This document shows, piece after piece, positions 1 to 8,670 of a stretch of DNA of 64,000 nt. The DNA is taken from NCBI RefSeq assembly GCF_036032445.1, contig NZ_CP107932.1:188501-252500 (forward strand). Reading direction: 5' to 3'. The translations under genes and the position numbers were made by a program. Every line of letters starts with the position of its first letter. Position 1 is the first letter of the stretch. Below the pieces are notes generated by a model. That model worked only from the letters and a program-made list of their open reading frames with translations, ran no database searches and had not been told where the DNA came from. This DNA comes from Nocardia sp. NBC_00416. Lineage in GTDB: Bacteria > Actinomycetota > Actinomycetes > Mycobacteriales > Mycobacteriaceae.

Positions 1-1187
1 CTCTCGTCGATCCGGATATCGGTGGTGCGTTCCAGCAGCCGTTTGATCGCGACCTTGGCCTCGGCCCGGGCCAGCGGGGCGCCAGGGCAGGTGTGGATAC
101 CGCGGCCGAACGCGATATGCGAGCGCGCGTTCGAGCGTTGCGCGTCGAAGGTGCCCGGGTTCTCGAACCGGCGCGGGTCGCGATTGGCGCCGCCGTTGGC
201 GAGCATCAGGACGGTGCCGGCGGGGATATCGACACCGGCGACGTTGGTGGCTGTCTTCGCCATGCGGAAATCGCCCTTCACCGGGCTTTCCATCCGCAGC
301 ATTTCCTCGATGAAGTTGTTGATCCGCTCGTGGTCGGCGCGCAACCACTGCTGCAGTTCCGGATCCTCGGCGATCATCTTCAGCGCCGAGGACAGCAGCC
401 GGACCGTGGTTTCCTGGCCGGCCGAGAACAGGTTGGCCGCCACCCGCACGACATCGAGCACCTCCGGCTGACTGCCGTCGGGGAAGGTCGCCTCGGCGAG
501 GCTGGTCAGCACATCGCCGCGCGGGTTCGCCCGGCGGTCGTCGATATAGCCCGAGAATTTGCTGTAGAGGAATTCGATCGGATTGTGCGACATCCCGCCT
601 TCGCCTTTGGTGCTGCCGACAGTGTCGGTGCGGTGCGGGTCGCGCTGCAGGGTGTTGAGGAACTCTTCCTGATCCTCGGTGGGCACGCCGAGCAGGTCGG
701 CGATGATGTAGAGGGTGAAGGGGCCGGCGAAGTCGCGGATCAGATCGCCCTTGCCCGGCGCGAGGTACTCGTCGAGCACCTTATCGGCCATATCCCACAT
801 CGCCTCCTCGTTCTCCTTGAGGCGTTTCGGGGTGATCAGCCGCATGAGCAGACCGCGATGCGCGGTATGCGTGGGCGGGTCCAGCGTCGGCAGCTGATCG
901 CTGAGCGGCAGGGAGTCGCGGTGTTCGGCGATCAGCGCGTCCACATCGGACTCGGCGTCGATCGGGACCGGGAAGCCGGGGAACGGCCCGGTGACCGAGA
1001 TGCAGGACGAGTACCGCTCGGCGTCGTTGAGGATCTCGAGCGCCTCGTCGTAACCGGTGACCATGACGACGTTGTGGTGCTGCTCCCGGGTCACCGGGCA
1101 TTGTTCGCGAAGAGCGTCGAAGTAGGCATACGGATCGTCGACCAGTTCCTGTCCGAGGAAGAAGTCGAGATCCTGGAAGTTTTTCAC
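1..1187 (-). CDS. Cytochrome P450 monooxygenase (C-terminus beyond window edge)
   Basis: Soluble bacterial P450 that would hydroxylate a substrate with electrons from a ferredoxin. The 395 visible residues include the I-helix oxygen-binding motif AGQETT (about residue 254), the K-helix motif EEMLRM (about 293) and the haem-ligand loop AFGRGIHTCPG with Cys near 367; only the last few tens of residues are off the left edge. I chose GTG at 1187 because GAAGGGAA lies 6-8 nt upstream; an in-frame ATG at 1253 would add 22 low-complexity residues and overlaps the operator at 1256. It is divergent from the acyl-CoA dehydrogenase pair. It resembles the P450 at 32654 in its N-terminal layout and motifs, so the two are probably paralogues. 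Its substrate is unknown. Confidence 0.93.
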   Translation of the reverse strand, partial: MKNFQDLDFFLGQELVDDPYAYFDALREQCPVTREQHHNVVMVTGYDEALEILNDAERYSSCISVTGPFPGFPVPIDAESDVDALIAEHRDSLPLSDQLPTLDPPTHTAHRGLLMRLITPKRLKENEEAMWDMADKVLDEYLAPGKGDLIRDFAGPFTLYIIADLLGVPTEDQEEFLNTLQRDPHRTDTVGSTKGEGGMSHNPIEFLYSKFSGYIDDRRANPRGDVLTSLAEATFPDGSQPEVLDVVRVAANLFSAGQETTVRLLSSALKMIAEDPELQQWLRADHERINNFIEEMLRMESPVKGDFRMAKTATNVAGVDIPAGTVLMLANGGANRDPRRFENPGTFDAQRSNARSHIAFGRGIHTCPGAPLARAEAKVAIKRLLERTTDIRIDE

Positions 1188-1255
1188 GTGACGGTTCCCT
1201 TCGCTCCGCCGGCTCCCACCGCCACGAGCAGCTCCGCCGGTTGCCTTCCGCATTT

Positions 1256-1270
1256 GAGAATATAACTCTC
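1256..1270. promoter_or_regulatory. Operator-like palindrome GAGAAT-ATA-ACTCTC
   Basis: Inverted repeat in the 143-bp divergent region between the P450 and the first acyl-CoA dehydrogenase. It matches the GAGAAT-N3-ATTCTC pattern seen at four other promoter regions in this window (15236, 15382, 26113, 29310, 30944). The protein that binds it is inferred, not known; a TetR-type repressor is the simplest guess. Confidence 0.6.
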
Positions 1271-1276
1271 ATCTGT

Positions 1277-1291
1277 GAGTATGAGATTTCC
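1277..1291. promoter_or_regulatory. Second operator half-match GAGTAT-GAG-ATTTCC
   Basis: Lies 6 nt to the right of the preceding site. It has the degenerate right arm ATTTCC also found at 15391 and 30953. The pair (ACTCTC, N6, GAGTAT-N3-ATTTCC) gives the same composite layout as those two promoters, 40 bp upstream of the acyl-CoA dehydrogenase start. Confidence 0.45.
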
Positions 1292-1330
1292 ACACTGGCA
1301 TGCCGTGCGTCAACCGGAGGACCGGAGAAC

Positions 1331-2491
1331 ATGACCCTTGATCTCACCGCTGACCAGCGGCTCTTCCAACAGACCGCCCGGGAATTCCTGGCGGAGACCG
1401 TCCCGGTTGCGACAGTACGCGCGCTCGGCGAAGCGGGGACCGGATTCGACGGCCAGTGGTGGCGCTCGGCGACCGAACTTGGCTGGACCGCCATGCTCGT
1501 CGCCGAGGAATACGGCGGAGGCACCATCTCCGACCGTCCGATGACCGAATTGGCGCTGGTAGCAGTGGAACTCGGCCGGGCCTGCGCGCCGGGGCCGTTC
1601 GTGACGACCAATGCGGTGCTGGCCGGTCTGGCGAGCGCCGGCGCCGGCGTCGGCGAGACGGTTGCCGGCATCGCCGCCGGCGCCGTCCTCGCCTCCTGGG
1701 CGGTCTACGAACCCGGCCGCGGCCTCGATATCGTCAACGCGCTCGCCGACGGGGCGACTCCCGGCGACGGGGAATGGGCCCGGGCGGTGCGCGACGGCGA
1801 CGGGTACCGCCTCACCGGTGTCAAGGATCGCGTCGAAGCCGGCGACCGCGCCGATATCTTCCTGGTGACCGCGCAGAGCGCGGACGGTCCGGTGCAACTG
1901 CTGGTCCCCGCCGACGCCGCCGGTGTCACGGTGACCCCGACCTGGACCCTGGACCTGGTCCGCCGCACCGCCCGGATCGACTTCGACCAGGTCGCGGTGC
2001 CCGCCGACGCGGTGGTGCACACCGGTGCGGCCGCGGCCGCCGCCGTGCGTACCCAGCTGCACACCGCCGCGGTACTGACCGCGGCCGAGACGGTGGGCGC
2101 CACCGACAAAGCCATGGACACGACCCTGTCCTGGCTGACCGACCGGTTCACCTTCGGTCGCGCTCTCGCCTCCTACCAGGCGCTCAAACACCGGATGGCC
2201 GATAACAAGACCTGGCTCGAGGCGTGCCGCGCGACCGCAGGCGCGGCGGCCGCCGCCGTCGACGACGATCCGGCCACGGCGGCCGAGGCGGTCAGCGTCG
2301 CGAAATCGTATGTGGGCGCGAAAGCCTCGGTGATCGGCCAGGACTGCGTCCAGCTGCACGGCGGGATCGGGGTCACCTGGGAGCACGATCTGCACCTGTA
2401 TCTGCGGCGCATCGGGCTGGGCCGCGCGCTCTACGGCACTCCCGAGGAGCATCGCCGCCGGATCACCGACCTCCTCGTCACCGCCGCGTAG
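1331..2491 (+). CDS. Acyl-CoA dehydrogenase (FadE-type), 386 aa
   Basis: FAD enzyme expected to introduce an alpha,beta double bond into an acyl-CoA. It has the N-terminal helical domain, a middle beta domain and the C-terminal helical domain with FTFGRALASYQALKH (where the flavin is contacted) and the family signature QLHGGIGVTWEHD near the end. ATG at 1331 is chosen because it follows an AG-rich stretch (GGAGGACCGGAGAAC) and matches family N-termini; an in-frame upstream start at 1241 would run through the operators. It sits 32 bp before a second acyl-CoA dehydrogenase. Such adjacent unlike pairs in mycolic-acid actinobacteria often form alpha2beta2 heterotetramers acting on bulky (steroid-type) acyl-CoAs; that assembly is inferred here. 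Confidence 0.9.
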   Translation: MTLDLTADQRLFQQTAREFLAETVPVATVRALGEAGTGFDGQWWRSATELGWTAMLVAEEYGGGTISDRPMTELALVAVELGRACAPGPFVTTNAVLAGLASAGAGVGETVAGIAAGAVLASWAVYEPGRGLDIVNALADGATPGDGEWARAVRDGDGYRLTGVKDRVEAGDRADIFLVTAQSADGPVQLLVPADAAGVTVTPTWTLDLVRRTARIDFDQVAVPADAVVHTGAAAAAAVRTQLHTAAVLTAAETVGATDKAMDTTLSWLTDRFTFGRALASYQALKHRMADNKTWLEACRATAGAAAAAVDDDPATAAEAVSVAKSYVGAKASVIGQDCVQLHGGIGVTWEHDLHLYLRRIGLGRALYGTPEEHRRRITDLLVTAA

Positions 2492-2523
2492 CGCGACGGA
2501 CTCCCCTGGAAGGCAGTACCGCT

Positions 2524-3753
2524 ATGACCACCGAAGTGGAACCCGTCGCCGAGTTCCGGGCGCGCGCCCGGGTCTGGTTGCGCGACAATCTTCCGCCCAA
2601 CCCGCCGGATCAGGGCCCACCCGACAGCAAAGAGGAATGGGATCGGGCGCGCGAACTGCAACGGCTGCTCTACAACGGCGGCTTCGCGGGTATCTGCTTC
2701 CCGAAGGAATACGGCGGTCTCGGGCTCACCCCGGCCCACCAGCAGGCGTTCACCAAAGAGTCCTACGCCTACGAGATGCCGCTCATCCTGAACGTCCCGA
2801 CGCTGTCCATCTGCGCCGCGACTCTGGTGGATCTGGGTACCGAGCAGCAGAAGCAAGAGCATCTGACGGCGGTGCTGCGCGGCGACGAACTGCTGGTGCA
2901 GTTGCTGTCCGAACCCAGCGGCGGCTCGGACCTGGCCGGGCTCACCACCCGCGCCGAGCGCGACGGCGACCGGTGGATCCTCAACGGGTCGAAGATCTGG
3001 AGTTCGGGCGCTTACGCCGCCGACTACGGGCTCTGCCTGGCCCGCACCAACTGGGGAGTGCCGAAGCATCGCGGTCTCACCATGTTCCTGGTGCCGATCG
3101 GCGCCCCCGGGGTGACCGTGCAGCGGATCAAGCAGGTCACCGGATCCACCGAGTTCTGCCAGGAGTTCTTCGACGATGTCGCCCTCGGTGACGACGCCGT
3201 GGTGGGTGAGGTCGACAACGGCTGGGAGGCGGCTTCCCGGCTGCTGTATCACGAACGTTCCGCGATCGGCGGGACCTCGCCCTACATCAGCGGTGCCCGG
3301 CCGCACCTGGGCGGCGAGGATTCCCACATCCTGGAGCTCGCCCGCCGAACCGGCCAGCTCGACGATATCCGGGTCCGCGAGGACATCGGCGAGGCCCGGG
3401 CCATGACCGTGGTGCGCGATCAACTCATCGATCACATCACCCGCAGTGTGCTCGCGGGGGAGCTGCCGCCGGCCGCGGGCTCGATCACCCGGTTGTTCAG
3501 CGCCGAGAATTCTTGGCTGCAAACCGATATGGCGGTCAAGGTCGCCGGCGCCGCGGCCGCCACGCACGCCCCCGGTGATCCCGCCGATACCGCCAAGATC
3601 GGCACCGACTTCCTGTTCCGGGCCGCCTGGAGCCTGGCCGGCGGCAGCACCGAGATGGCGCGCAATGTGATCAGCGAGCGGGTTCTCGGAATGCCGCGGG
3701 AGTACGCCGCCGACCGGGAGGTGCCGTTCAACGAGGTCCGACGGGGCCGGTAG
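2524..3753 (+). CDS. Acyl-CoA dehydrogenase (FadE-type), 409 aa
   Basis: Second subunit or second enzyme of the acyl-CoA dehydrogenase pair. The substrate/flavin motif LLSEPSGGSDLAGL lies near residue 130-143, NGSKIWSSGA follows, and the C-terminus carries AGGSTEMARNVISERVLGMPR, which is typical of FadE proteins. GGAAGG lies 8 nt before ATG 2524. It is co-transcribed with the preceding dehydrogenase and, 32 bp later, an LLM flavoenzyme whose start has its own GGAGG. Length is normal for the family. Whether the two dehydrogenases work as a heterocomplex or on successive substrates cannot be told from sequence. Confidence 0.9.
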   Translation: MTTEVEPVAEFRARARVWLRDNLPPNPPDQGPPDSKEEWDRARELQRLLYNGGFAGICFPKEYGGLGLTPAHQQAFTKESYAYEMPLILNVPTLSICAATLVDLGTEQQKQEHLTAVLRGDELLVQLLSEPSGGSDLAGLTTRAERDGDRWILNGSKIWSSGAYAADYGLCLARTNWGVPKHRGLTMFLVPIGAPGVTVQRIKQVTGSTEFCQEFFDDVALGDDAVVGEVDNGWEAASRLLYHERSAIGGTSPYISGARPHLGGEDSHILELARRTGQLDDIRVREDIGEARAMTVVRDQLIDHITRSVLAGELPPAAGSITRLFSAENSWLQTDMAVKVAGAAAATHAPGDPADTAKIGTDFLFRAAWSLAGGSTEMARNVISERVLGMPREYAADREVPFNEVRRGR

Positions 3754-3785
3754 GTCCGGGTCGTTGCGAATACGCGGAGGTAGCT

Positions 3786-4703
3786 ATGCGATTCATCTTC
3801 CACTATCCCGAAACGGGTGGTGTGGACGGCGATGTGCTCGACGCCGGCCCGCTGGGGGAGGTGGCCGCTGCCGCCGAGCGGTCCGGTTTCGGCGGATTCT
3901 CGTTCAGTGAGCATCCGGCGCCGGGGGCCCGCTGGCTGGGCGCGGGCGGGCATCAAACCCTGGACCCCTTCGTGGCGCTCGGGTACGCGGCCGCGCTCAC
4001 CGAGCGGATCCGATTGATCACCTATCTGTCGGTGGCGCCCTATCGCAATCCCATGCTGCTGGCGAAGGCGGCGGCCACCTTGGACAAACTGTCCGGCGGC
4101 CGGGCGATCCTGGGGATCGGCACCGGATATCTGAAGGGTGAATTCCATGCGCTCGGCGTCGATTTCGACGAGCGGAACACGCTGTTCGACGAGGCGCTGG
4201 ATGTCCTTCCGCTGCACTGGAAAGGGGAGCCGTTCAGCTACACCGGGAAACATTTCAGCGCCCGCGACGTCCAGGCCCGGCCCGTACCCGTGCAGCAACC
4301 GATACCGATCTGGATCGGCGGCAATTCCGCGCTGAGCCGGCGCCGGGTGGCACGGGCCGCGCACGGGTGGATTCCGATGTCCGGTGGGGCGGAGTTGAGC
4401 ACGACCGCCCGCACTCCGGAACTCGGTTCGATCGCCGAGCTCGCGAACAAGATCAGCGAGGTGCGTTCGGCGGCCGAAACCGCCGGTCGCGCCGACCATA
4501 TCGACCTGGTGTACTCCTACAGTCATCAAGGTCTCACGGGCCCCGGCGCCGATCCCGGTGCGCATCGGGAAGCCTTCGCGGAACTGGCTCGGGCCGGAGT
4601 GGATTGGATCGTCGTCTCCACCCGCTCCGGGGTGCACGAAACTCTCGATCCGGACGCCACCTTCGACTTCCTGACGGCGTTCGGCGCGACCTATATCGAT
4701 TGA
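3786..4703 (+). CDS. LLM-class F420-dependent oxidoreductase, 305 aa
   Basis: TIM-barrel flavoenzyme of the luciferase-like family. The short length, the N-terminal MRFIFHYPE strand, the central LSGGRAILGIGTGYLKGEF segment and IPIWIGGNS fit the F420-using branch common in mycobacteria and nocardiae. It would transfer hydride between F420 and an organic substrate. RBS GGAGG lies 7 nt before ATG. It is third in the operon led by the two acyl-CoA dehydrogenases and only 10 bp from the SDR that follows, so it probably performs a redox step on an intermediate of the same pathway. F420 rather than FMN use is inferred from family resemblance. Confidence 0.85.
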   Translation: MRFIFHYPETGGVDGDVLDAGPLGEVAAAAERSGFGGFSFSEHPAPGARWLGAGGHQTLDPFVALGYAAALTERIRLITYLSVAPYRNPMLLAKAAATLDKLSGGRAILGIGTGYLKGEFHALGVDFDERNTLFDEALDVLPLHWKGEPFSYTGKHFSARDVQARPVPVQQPIPIWIGGNSALSRRRVARAAHGWIPMSGGAELSTTARTPELGSIAELANKISEVRSAAETAGRADHIDLVYSYSHQGLTGPGADPGAHREAFAELARAGVDWIVVSTRSGVHETLDPDATFDFLTAFGATYID

Positions 4704-4713
4704 GAGGCGGACC

Positions 4714-5571
4714 ATGGGCTGGTTCGAGGAACGCGGCGGCCTCGCGGGCAGCGTCGCGGTCGTGACCGGTGGCGCGGGTGGACTGGGCCGGGCGATTGCG
4801 ACGGACCTGGCGGTCAACGGGGTGCGGGTCGCCGTGCTGGATCTGGATCCCGCCGCCGCCGAAGAGATCCGTGCAGTCTTCGCCGCGGGCGGTCACGACG
4901 CCGTGGTGCATCAGGGCGACGCCCGGGATCCCGAGGACCTCGCCGTGCTGTTCGAGGCCGCCGGCGAACGCTGGGGGCGGCTCGACATCCTGGTGAACGT
5001 GGTGGGCGGAACCTTCCGCGCGCCGTTCACCGACACCCGCCCGAAGGGCTGGGACGCGCTGTTGCGCACCAACCTGACCCATGTGCTGCACGCCTGCCAC
5101 CTGGCCGTGCCACGGATGCGTGCCGGTGGCCGCGGCGGCAGCATCATCAATATCAGCACCATCGAAGCGCACCGCGCCGCACCGGGTTTCGCCGTCTACG
5201 CCGCTGCCAAGGCGGCGGTGGAACAGTTCGCCCGCACCCTCGCTATCGAGGTGGCCCCGGACGGCATCCGCGTCAACAACATCGCCCCCGATTTCGTCCC
5301 CACCCCGAATCTGGAGCGGATCGGGACCGGCGACAACGCGATGACCGATCCGGAGGGCGTCAAGGTCGCGATCCCCATGGGCCGGGCCGGTGATCCCGCC
5401 GATATCTCGAACTGCGCGGTCTTTCTCGCCTCCGGCCTGTCGTCCTACCTCACCGGCACCACACTGCATCCCGACGGCGGCACCTGGGCTTCGGCGGGCT
5501 GGTTCAACTGGCCGGCCGAGGGCTGGGCCAACCACGCGCCGCTGCGCGTGCTCCGGGCGAGCGAAGGGTGA
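4714..5571 (+). CDS. Short-chain dehydrogenase/reductase, 285 aa
   Basis: Classical SDR with the NAD(P)-binding motif TGGAGGLG near residue 18, NVVG in place of NNAG, the catalytic Ser in INISTIEAH and the YAAAK Tyr-Lys pair near residue 168. It would oxidise or reduce a hydroxyl/keto group. It carries a C-terminal extension of about 25 residues after the usual PDGGTWA end (FNWPAEGWANH), seen in some actinobacterial SDRs. Last gene of the operon that starts at 1331; no hairpin terminator is evident after it. Confidence 0.88.
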   Translation: MGWFEERGGLAGSVAVVTGGAGGLGRAIATDLAVNGVRVAVLDLDPAAAEEIRAVFAAGGHDAVVHQGDARDPEDLAVLFEAAGERWGRLDILVNVVGGTFRAPFTDTRPKGWDALLRTNLTHVLHACHLAVPRMRAGGRGGSIINISTIEAHRAAPGFAVYAAAKAAVEQFARTLAIEVAPDGIRVNNIAPDFVPTPNLERIGTGDNAMTDPEGVKVAIPMGRAGDPADISNCAVFLASGLSSYLTGTTLHPDGGTWASAGWFNWPAEGWANHAPLRVLRASEG

Positions 5572-5699
5572 GAGTGCGCGTCTGCACCCGGCACCGGCAA
5601 CTCTGAAACATCCGCTGTCCGTTCGGCGATCACACGGCACATCGATCGTGTGGAGCGCCCACTCGCGTCTCTGCCGCAACGGAATCGGAGGTCAGAGAT

Positions 5700-6188
5700 A
5701 TGCGAAGGTCTGTACTGGCGTGTGCTGTCGCCGTCGGGTGCGCGCTGCTGCCGGGTTGCGGTGGCGGCGAGACGGCCGCAACCACTCCGACCGTCATTTC
5801 CGACGCACCGTCGACAGCCGCGGTCGCCCCGGTCATGACACTCGGTACGCCGGTGGACGGCGCCGAAACCGCCGCGCCGGGTTCTACCGTCACCTCCGCG
5901 CCGCCGCCCGTGGCCGCGCCGGTGACCACCCTGGCTGCGGTCGTTCCGGTGACACCGTCCGTTGCCGTCGCGCCCGCTCCGCCGCCGTTCGCCGTACCTC
6001 CCGCACCCGAATCCGGATGGACCCCGGAGCCGACCGTCGCGCCGCCGTCGGTCCCCGCGCCGTCGGCCACCTATTTCGGGTCGTGCGCCGCCGCGCGCGC
6101 GGCGGGAGTCGCGCCGCTGCATCGGGGCGAGCCCGGGTACCGGCCGGGTCTGGATCGGGACGGTGACGGGGTCGCCTGCGAGAGATGA
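5700..6188 (+). CDS. Lipoprotein with C-terminal excalibur calcium-binding motif, 162 aa
   Basis: Exported protein with signal peptide and lipobox LLPGC (Cys near residue 18). A long Ala/Pro/Val-rich linker (about residues 25-120) leads to an excalibur-type C-terminus: a Cys in YFGSC, then GYRPGLDRDGDGVACE, where DRDGDG is the EF-hand-like calcium loop. GGAGG lies 7 nt before ATG. The linker would span the cell wall and present the small domain outside. Function unknown; no operon partner. Confidence 0.82.
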   Translation: MRRSVLACAVAVGCALLPGCGGGETAATTPTVISDAPSTAAVAPVMTLGTPVDGAETAAPGSTVTSAPPPVAAPVTTLAAVVPVTPSVAVAPAPPPFAVPPAPESGWTPEPTVAPPSVPAPSATYFGSCAAARAAGVAPLHRGEPGYRPGLDRDGDGVACER

Positions 6189-6199
6189 CCGGTCGCGGC

Positions 6200-6658
6200 T
6201 CAGTCCTGCGCGGGGCCCTCGCTGAAGGAGTCGCGGGGGAGCGCGGTCAACGTTCGTAGCGCGTTGAGAAACCCGCGGCGCTCGGTCGCCGACAGGTGGC
6301 CGAGTACCAGTTCTTCCTCGCGGGCCTGGATCTCGCTGCGGACGGCCGCGCAGATCCGGTGTCCTTCGGAAGTGAGTGCCAGCAGCCGGGCTCGCCGGTC
6401 CGCCGGGTCGGGGGTGCGTTCGATGAGTCCGCGGTCCTGGAGATCGTCGAGTACCGCGATGATCCGCGTCTTGTCCGCGCCGATCTCCTGGGCGAGCACG
6501 CCTTGGCCCCGGGCGGTGCCGCGGCTCAGTGCGGACAGGACCGTGTACGCCCACATGGTCACCCCGTGGGCTTCGAGGACTGGTTGTTCGAGCGCGAGGA
6601 GGTTACGGGTCAGCGGCGCGAGCATCGCCGCCAGGTCCCGCCTGTCCGTGGTTCCCAT
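6200..6658 (-). CDS. MarR-family transcriptional regulator, 152 aa
   Basis: Winged-helix dimeric repressor. It has the helices typical of MarR, with LAQEIGADKTRIIAVLDDLQ as the recognition helix and TPDPADRRARLLALT as the wing (the conserved D-R-R). It is divergent from the gene at 6710, with TGATA-N10-TATCA between them, so it probably controls itself and that gene. Ligand unknown. It converges with the excalibur lipoprotein, 11 bp apart. Confidence 0.9.
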   Translation of the reverse strand: MGTTDRRDLAAMLAPLTRNLLALEQPVLEAHGVTMWAYTVLSALSRGTARGQGVLAQEIGADKTRIIAVLDDLQDRGLIERTPDPADRRARLLALTSEGHRICAAVRSEIQAREEELVLGHLSATERRGFLNALRTLTALPRDSFSEGPAQD

Positions 6659-6682
6659 GGGTAGAACCTACCTACTCACAAT

Positions 6683-6702
6683 TGATAAGCATTGACCTAT
6701 CA
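6683..6702. promoter_or_regulatory. Likely MarR operator TGATA-N10-TATCA
   Basis: 20-bp interrupted palindrome in the 51-bp gap between the divergent MarR gene and the gene at 6710. Its size and position are typical of a MarR site; its right half TATCAT also looks like a -10 hexamer for the rightward gene, which would then be transcribed with almost no leader. Confidence 0.5.
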
Positions 6703-6709
6703 TAGGCGC

Positions 6710-7330
6710 ATGAGTATTGTTTCACGGATGACCACAGACCTCGTAGAACTCGACCGCCGGGCGGTGCTCACCACGGTGGCCACCGCCGAACTCGTGACCG
6801 CCGGCCACCTGTCCCGGCCCACCCCGTGCGCGGGATGGACAGTGGGTGACCTGCTGGCGCATATGGCCGCGCAGCACCGCGGGTTCGCTGCCGCCGCCCG
6901 CGGGCAGGGCGCTGATCTCGCCCACTGGCGGCCGCGCTCGCCGGGCCCGCACACCCCTGCCGAATACGCGGACTCCGCGGGGGACGTGCTGCGTGCCTTC
7001 GCGCTGCCCGATGTGCTGGAACGTCCCTTCGCGCTGCCCGAGTTCGGACCCGAGGTCGTCGCGCCGGGCGCGCAGGCCGTCGGGTTCCATCTGATCGACT
7101 ATGTGGTGCACGGCTGGGATCTGGCCCGATCCCTCGGCGTGGGCTACGAGCTGGACGAAGAGACCGTCGAACCGGCATTGCGCATCGCCGGGCAGGTTCC
7201 CGACGGTCCGGAACGGGAGGCCCCGGGCGCGGCCTTCGCACATGCCCTGCCGGGCGGCGATCAGGGCGCGCCCCTGGACCGGATCCTCCGGCAGCTCGGT
7301 CGCTCGCCGCAGTGGCCGGACGGGTCGTGA
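6710..7330 (+). CDS. TIGR03086-type metal-binding protein (DinB/maleylpyruvate isomerase fold), about 206 aa
   Basis: Four-helix DinB-like protein of the mycothiol-dependent isomerase superfamily. Visible markers are the LSRPTPCAGWTVGDLLAHM segment (first metal His), and YVVHGWDLARSLG (second His motif) about 90 residues later. These proteins bind a divalent metal and often act on mycothiol or bacillithiol conjugates; the substrate of this one is unknown. The start is uncertain: ATG 6710 is just after a possible -10 and may be leaderless, ATG 6728 is an alternative. The divergent MarR gene is the probable regulator. Confidence 0.78.
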   Translation: MSIVSRMTTDLVELDRRAVLTTVATAELVTAGHLSRPTPCAGWTVGDLLAHMAAQHRGFAAAARGQGADLAHWRPRSPGPHTPAEYADSAGDVLRAFALPDVLERPFALPEFGPEVVAPGAQAVGFHLIDYVVHGWDLARSLGVGYELDEETVEPALRIAGQVPDGPEREAPGAAFAHALPGGDQGAPLDRILRQLGRSPQWPDGS

Positions 7331-7354
7331 CGCTCAGTGAAACCGGTTCGGTGC

Positions 7355-7729
7355 TCACGGTGGTGATTCGCGGCCGGTATTCCTGGCGTACGCGTCATCG
7401 AACAGAACCCAGCCGTCGCGGCGGCCGACTGCGTGCGCCTCGGTCAGCCAGCCCGCGTCGGCGGCCGCGTCGACGAAGGCTCGGACCACGCCGGGCTTGT
7501 TCAGGTTGAGCAGCCGGTCACCGATCCAGACCAGTCCCGTCGCGATCGGACCGCCGTCGGAGACCAGGCGCTCTCCGTCGGGGCGGAAGATCAGGGTCAG
7601 GCCCGCCGCCGCTCCCCGGCGCCGCAGTCGCAGGATTTCCGCGCAGCCGTTCACGTGCTGGTGGTAGTTCGCCCAGACATACTGCTGCGCATCGACCGTG
7701 AGAGTCCGGCGTCGGTGTACTTTCGCCAT
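7355..7729 (-). CDS. Hypothetical protein, about 124 aa
   Basis: I do not recognise this protein. It begins MAKVHRRRTLTVDAQQYVW, continues with alternating basic strands (RLRRRG, LTLIFRPDGERLVSD) and a C-terminal helix with LNKPGVVRAFVDAA and GWLTEAHAVGRRDGW. It looks like a small mixed alpha/beta protein without signal peptide or membrane segment. ATG 7729 is preferred to ATG 7765 because the extra 12 residues look non-coding; no clear ribosome site helps either. It lies downstream of the dehydrogenase at 7786 on the same strand and may be read from that operon. Confidence 0.6.
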   Translation of the reverse strand: MAKVHRRRTLTVDAQQYVWANYHQHVNGCAEILRLRRRGAAAGLTLIFRPDGERLVSDGGPIATGLVWIGDRLLNLNKPGVVRAFVDAAADAGWLTEAHAVGRRDGWVLFDDAYARNTGRESPP

Positions 7730-7785
7730 CGCGCGATGGTAATTCGGTGCTGTGGATCCGGCCATCGGTGTGATCGCCGGCGGAT

Positions 7786-8586
7786 TCAGGCGGAGCCGAC
7801 TGCCGCGCGGATGGCCGGGTCGAGCAGGCCGAGGTCGCTGCCCAACCGGCCGGCCAGGTCCCGGGCCACGGCGACATCCTTGCGCAGGAAATCGCCGACC
7901 GACTCGGAGAACGCCGCGACCGACCCCTTGGCCGCGACACTGAGCACCGCGCGACCCGAACTGCTGGCATGCGGGAGCGCGGAGAGTACTTCGGCTTCGG
8001 TGAGCCCCAGCTGACCGGCCAGTCGTACGGCCTCGGTGACCAGGCCGATCTGCGCGGCGAAGAGAGAGTTGTTGACCAGTTTCACCCGCTGGCCGTTACC
8101 GAGCGCGCCGACGGTCAGGAGTGGGTCGGCGTAGGCGGCCAGGACCGGCCGGGCGCGCTCGACCGCTGCGGCGGAACCGCCCAGGAAGACCGTGATCGAA
8201 CCGTCCGCGATGTTGTGCGGGCCGCCGCTGACCGGTGCGTCGACCACATACCGGCCCACGGCGGCCGGAGCGTCGGCGATCGTCGTCGCGGTATCGGGGC
8301 TGCCGGTGGTGTGCAGGATCAGCACCGAACCGGCGGGCATGGTCTCGAGCAGTCCGCTGTCCAGGCAGACTTCGCGGACCTGCTGGTCGGTGAAGACGCA
8401 GATCACCACCGCGTCCGCGTGCTGTCCCGCCTCGGTCGCCGAACCGACCGCGGTGGCGCCGGTATCGGTGATCGCGGTCCGGGTCTCGGGACCGCGCCCG
8501 ACGGCGCGGACGGTGTGGCCGGCGGCCACCAGCCGCCGGATCATGGGTACTCCCATCCGGCCGGCGCCGATGAATCCGATACGCAC
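7786..8586 (-). CDS. NAD(P)-dependent beta-hydroxyacid dehydrogenase (HIBADH/6PGDH family), 266 aa
   Basis: N-terminal Rossmann motif GFIGAGRMGVPM, the substrate-binding DAPVSGGPHNIADG signature (about residues 115-128) and the catalytic-lysine helix GNGQRVKLVNNSLFAAQ near residue 170 identify the 3-hydroxyisobutyrate-dehydrogenase family. It would oxidise a beta-hydroxy acid or reduce the semialdehyde. It is the last of a leftward run that starts at the thiolase fusion. The neighbouring gene at 8671 is a clear paralogue, so the pair may come from duplication with divergence of substrate. Confidence 0.88.
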   Translation of the reverse strand: MRIGFIGAGRMGVPMIRRLVAAGHTVRAVGRGPETRTAITDTGATAVGSATEAGQHADAVVICVFTDQQVREVCLDSGLLETMPAGSVLILHTTGSPDTATTIADAPAAVGRYVVDAPVSGGPHNIADGSITVFLGGSAAAVERARPVLAAYADPLLTVGALGNGQRVKLVNNSLFAAQIGLVTEAVRLAGQLGLTEAEVLSALPHASSSGRAVLSVAAKGSVAAFSESVGDFLRKDVAVARDLAGRLGSDLGLLDPAIRAAVGSA

Positions 8587-8670
8587 TCGGTTCTCCTTCG
8601 ATCAGTGGCGAGGGTTGTGTCCGCGCCCGGATACAGGCCCGGCGCAGGTCACCCGGGGCCGGGGCAGCGG

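Noticed and set aside
93..1265. Rightward 390-codon frame opposite the first P450
   Set aside because: The leftward strand encodes a P450 with all motifs, so this frame is a shadow.
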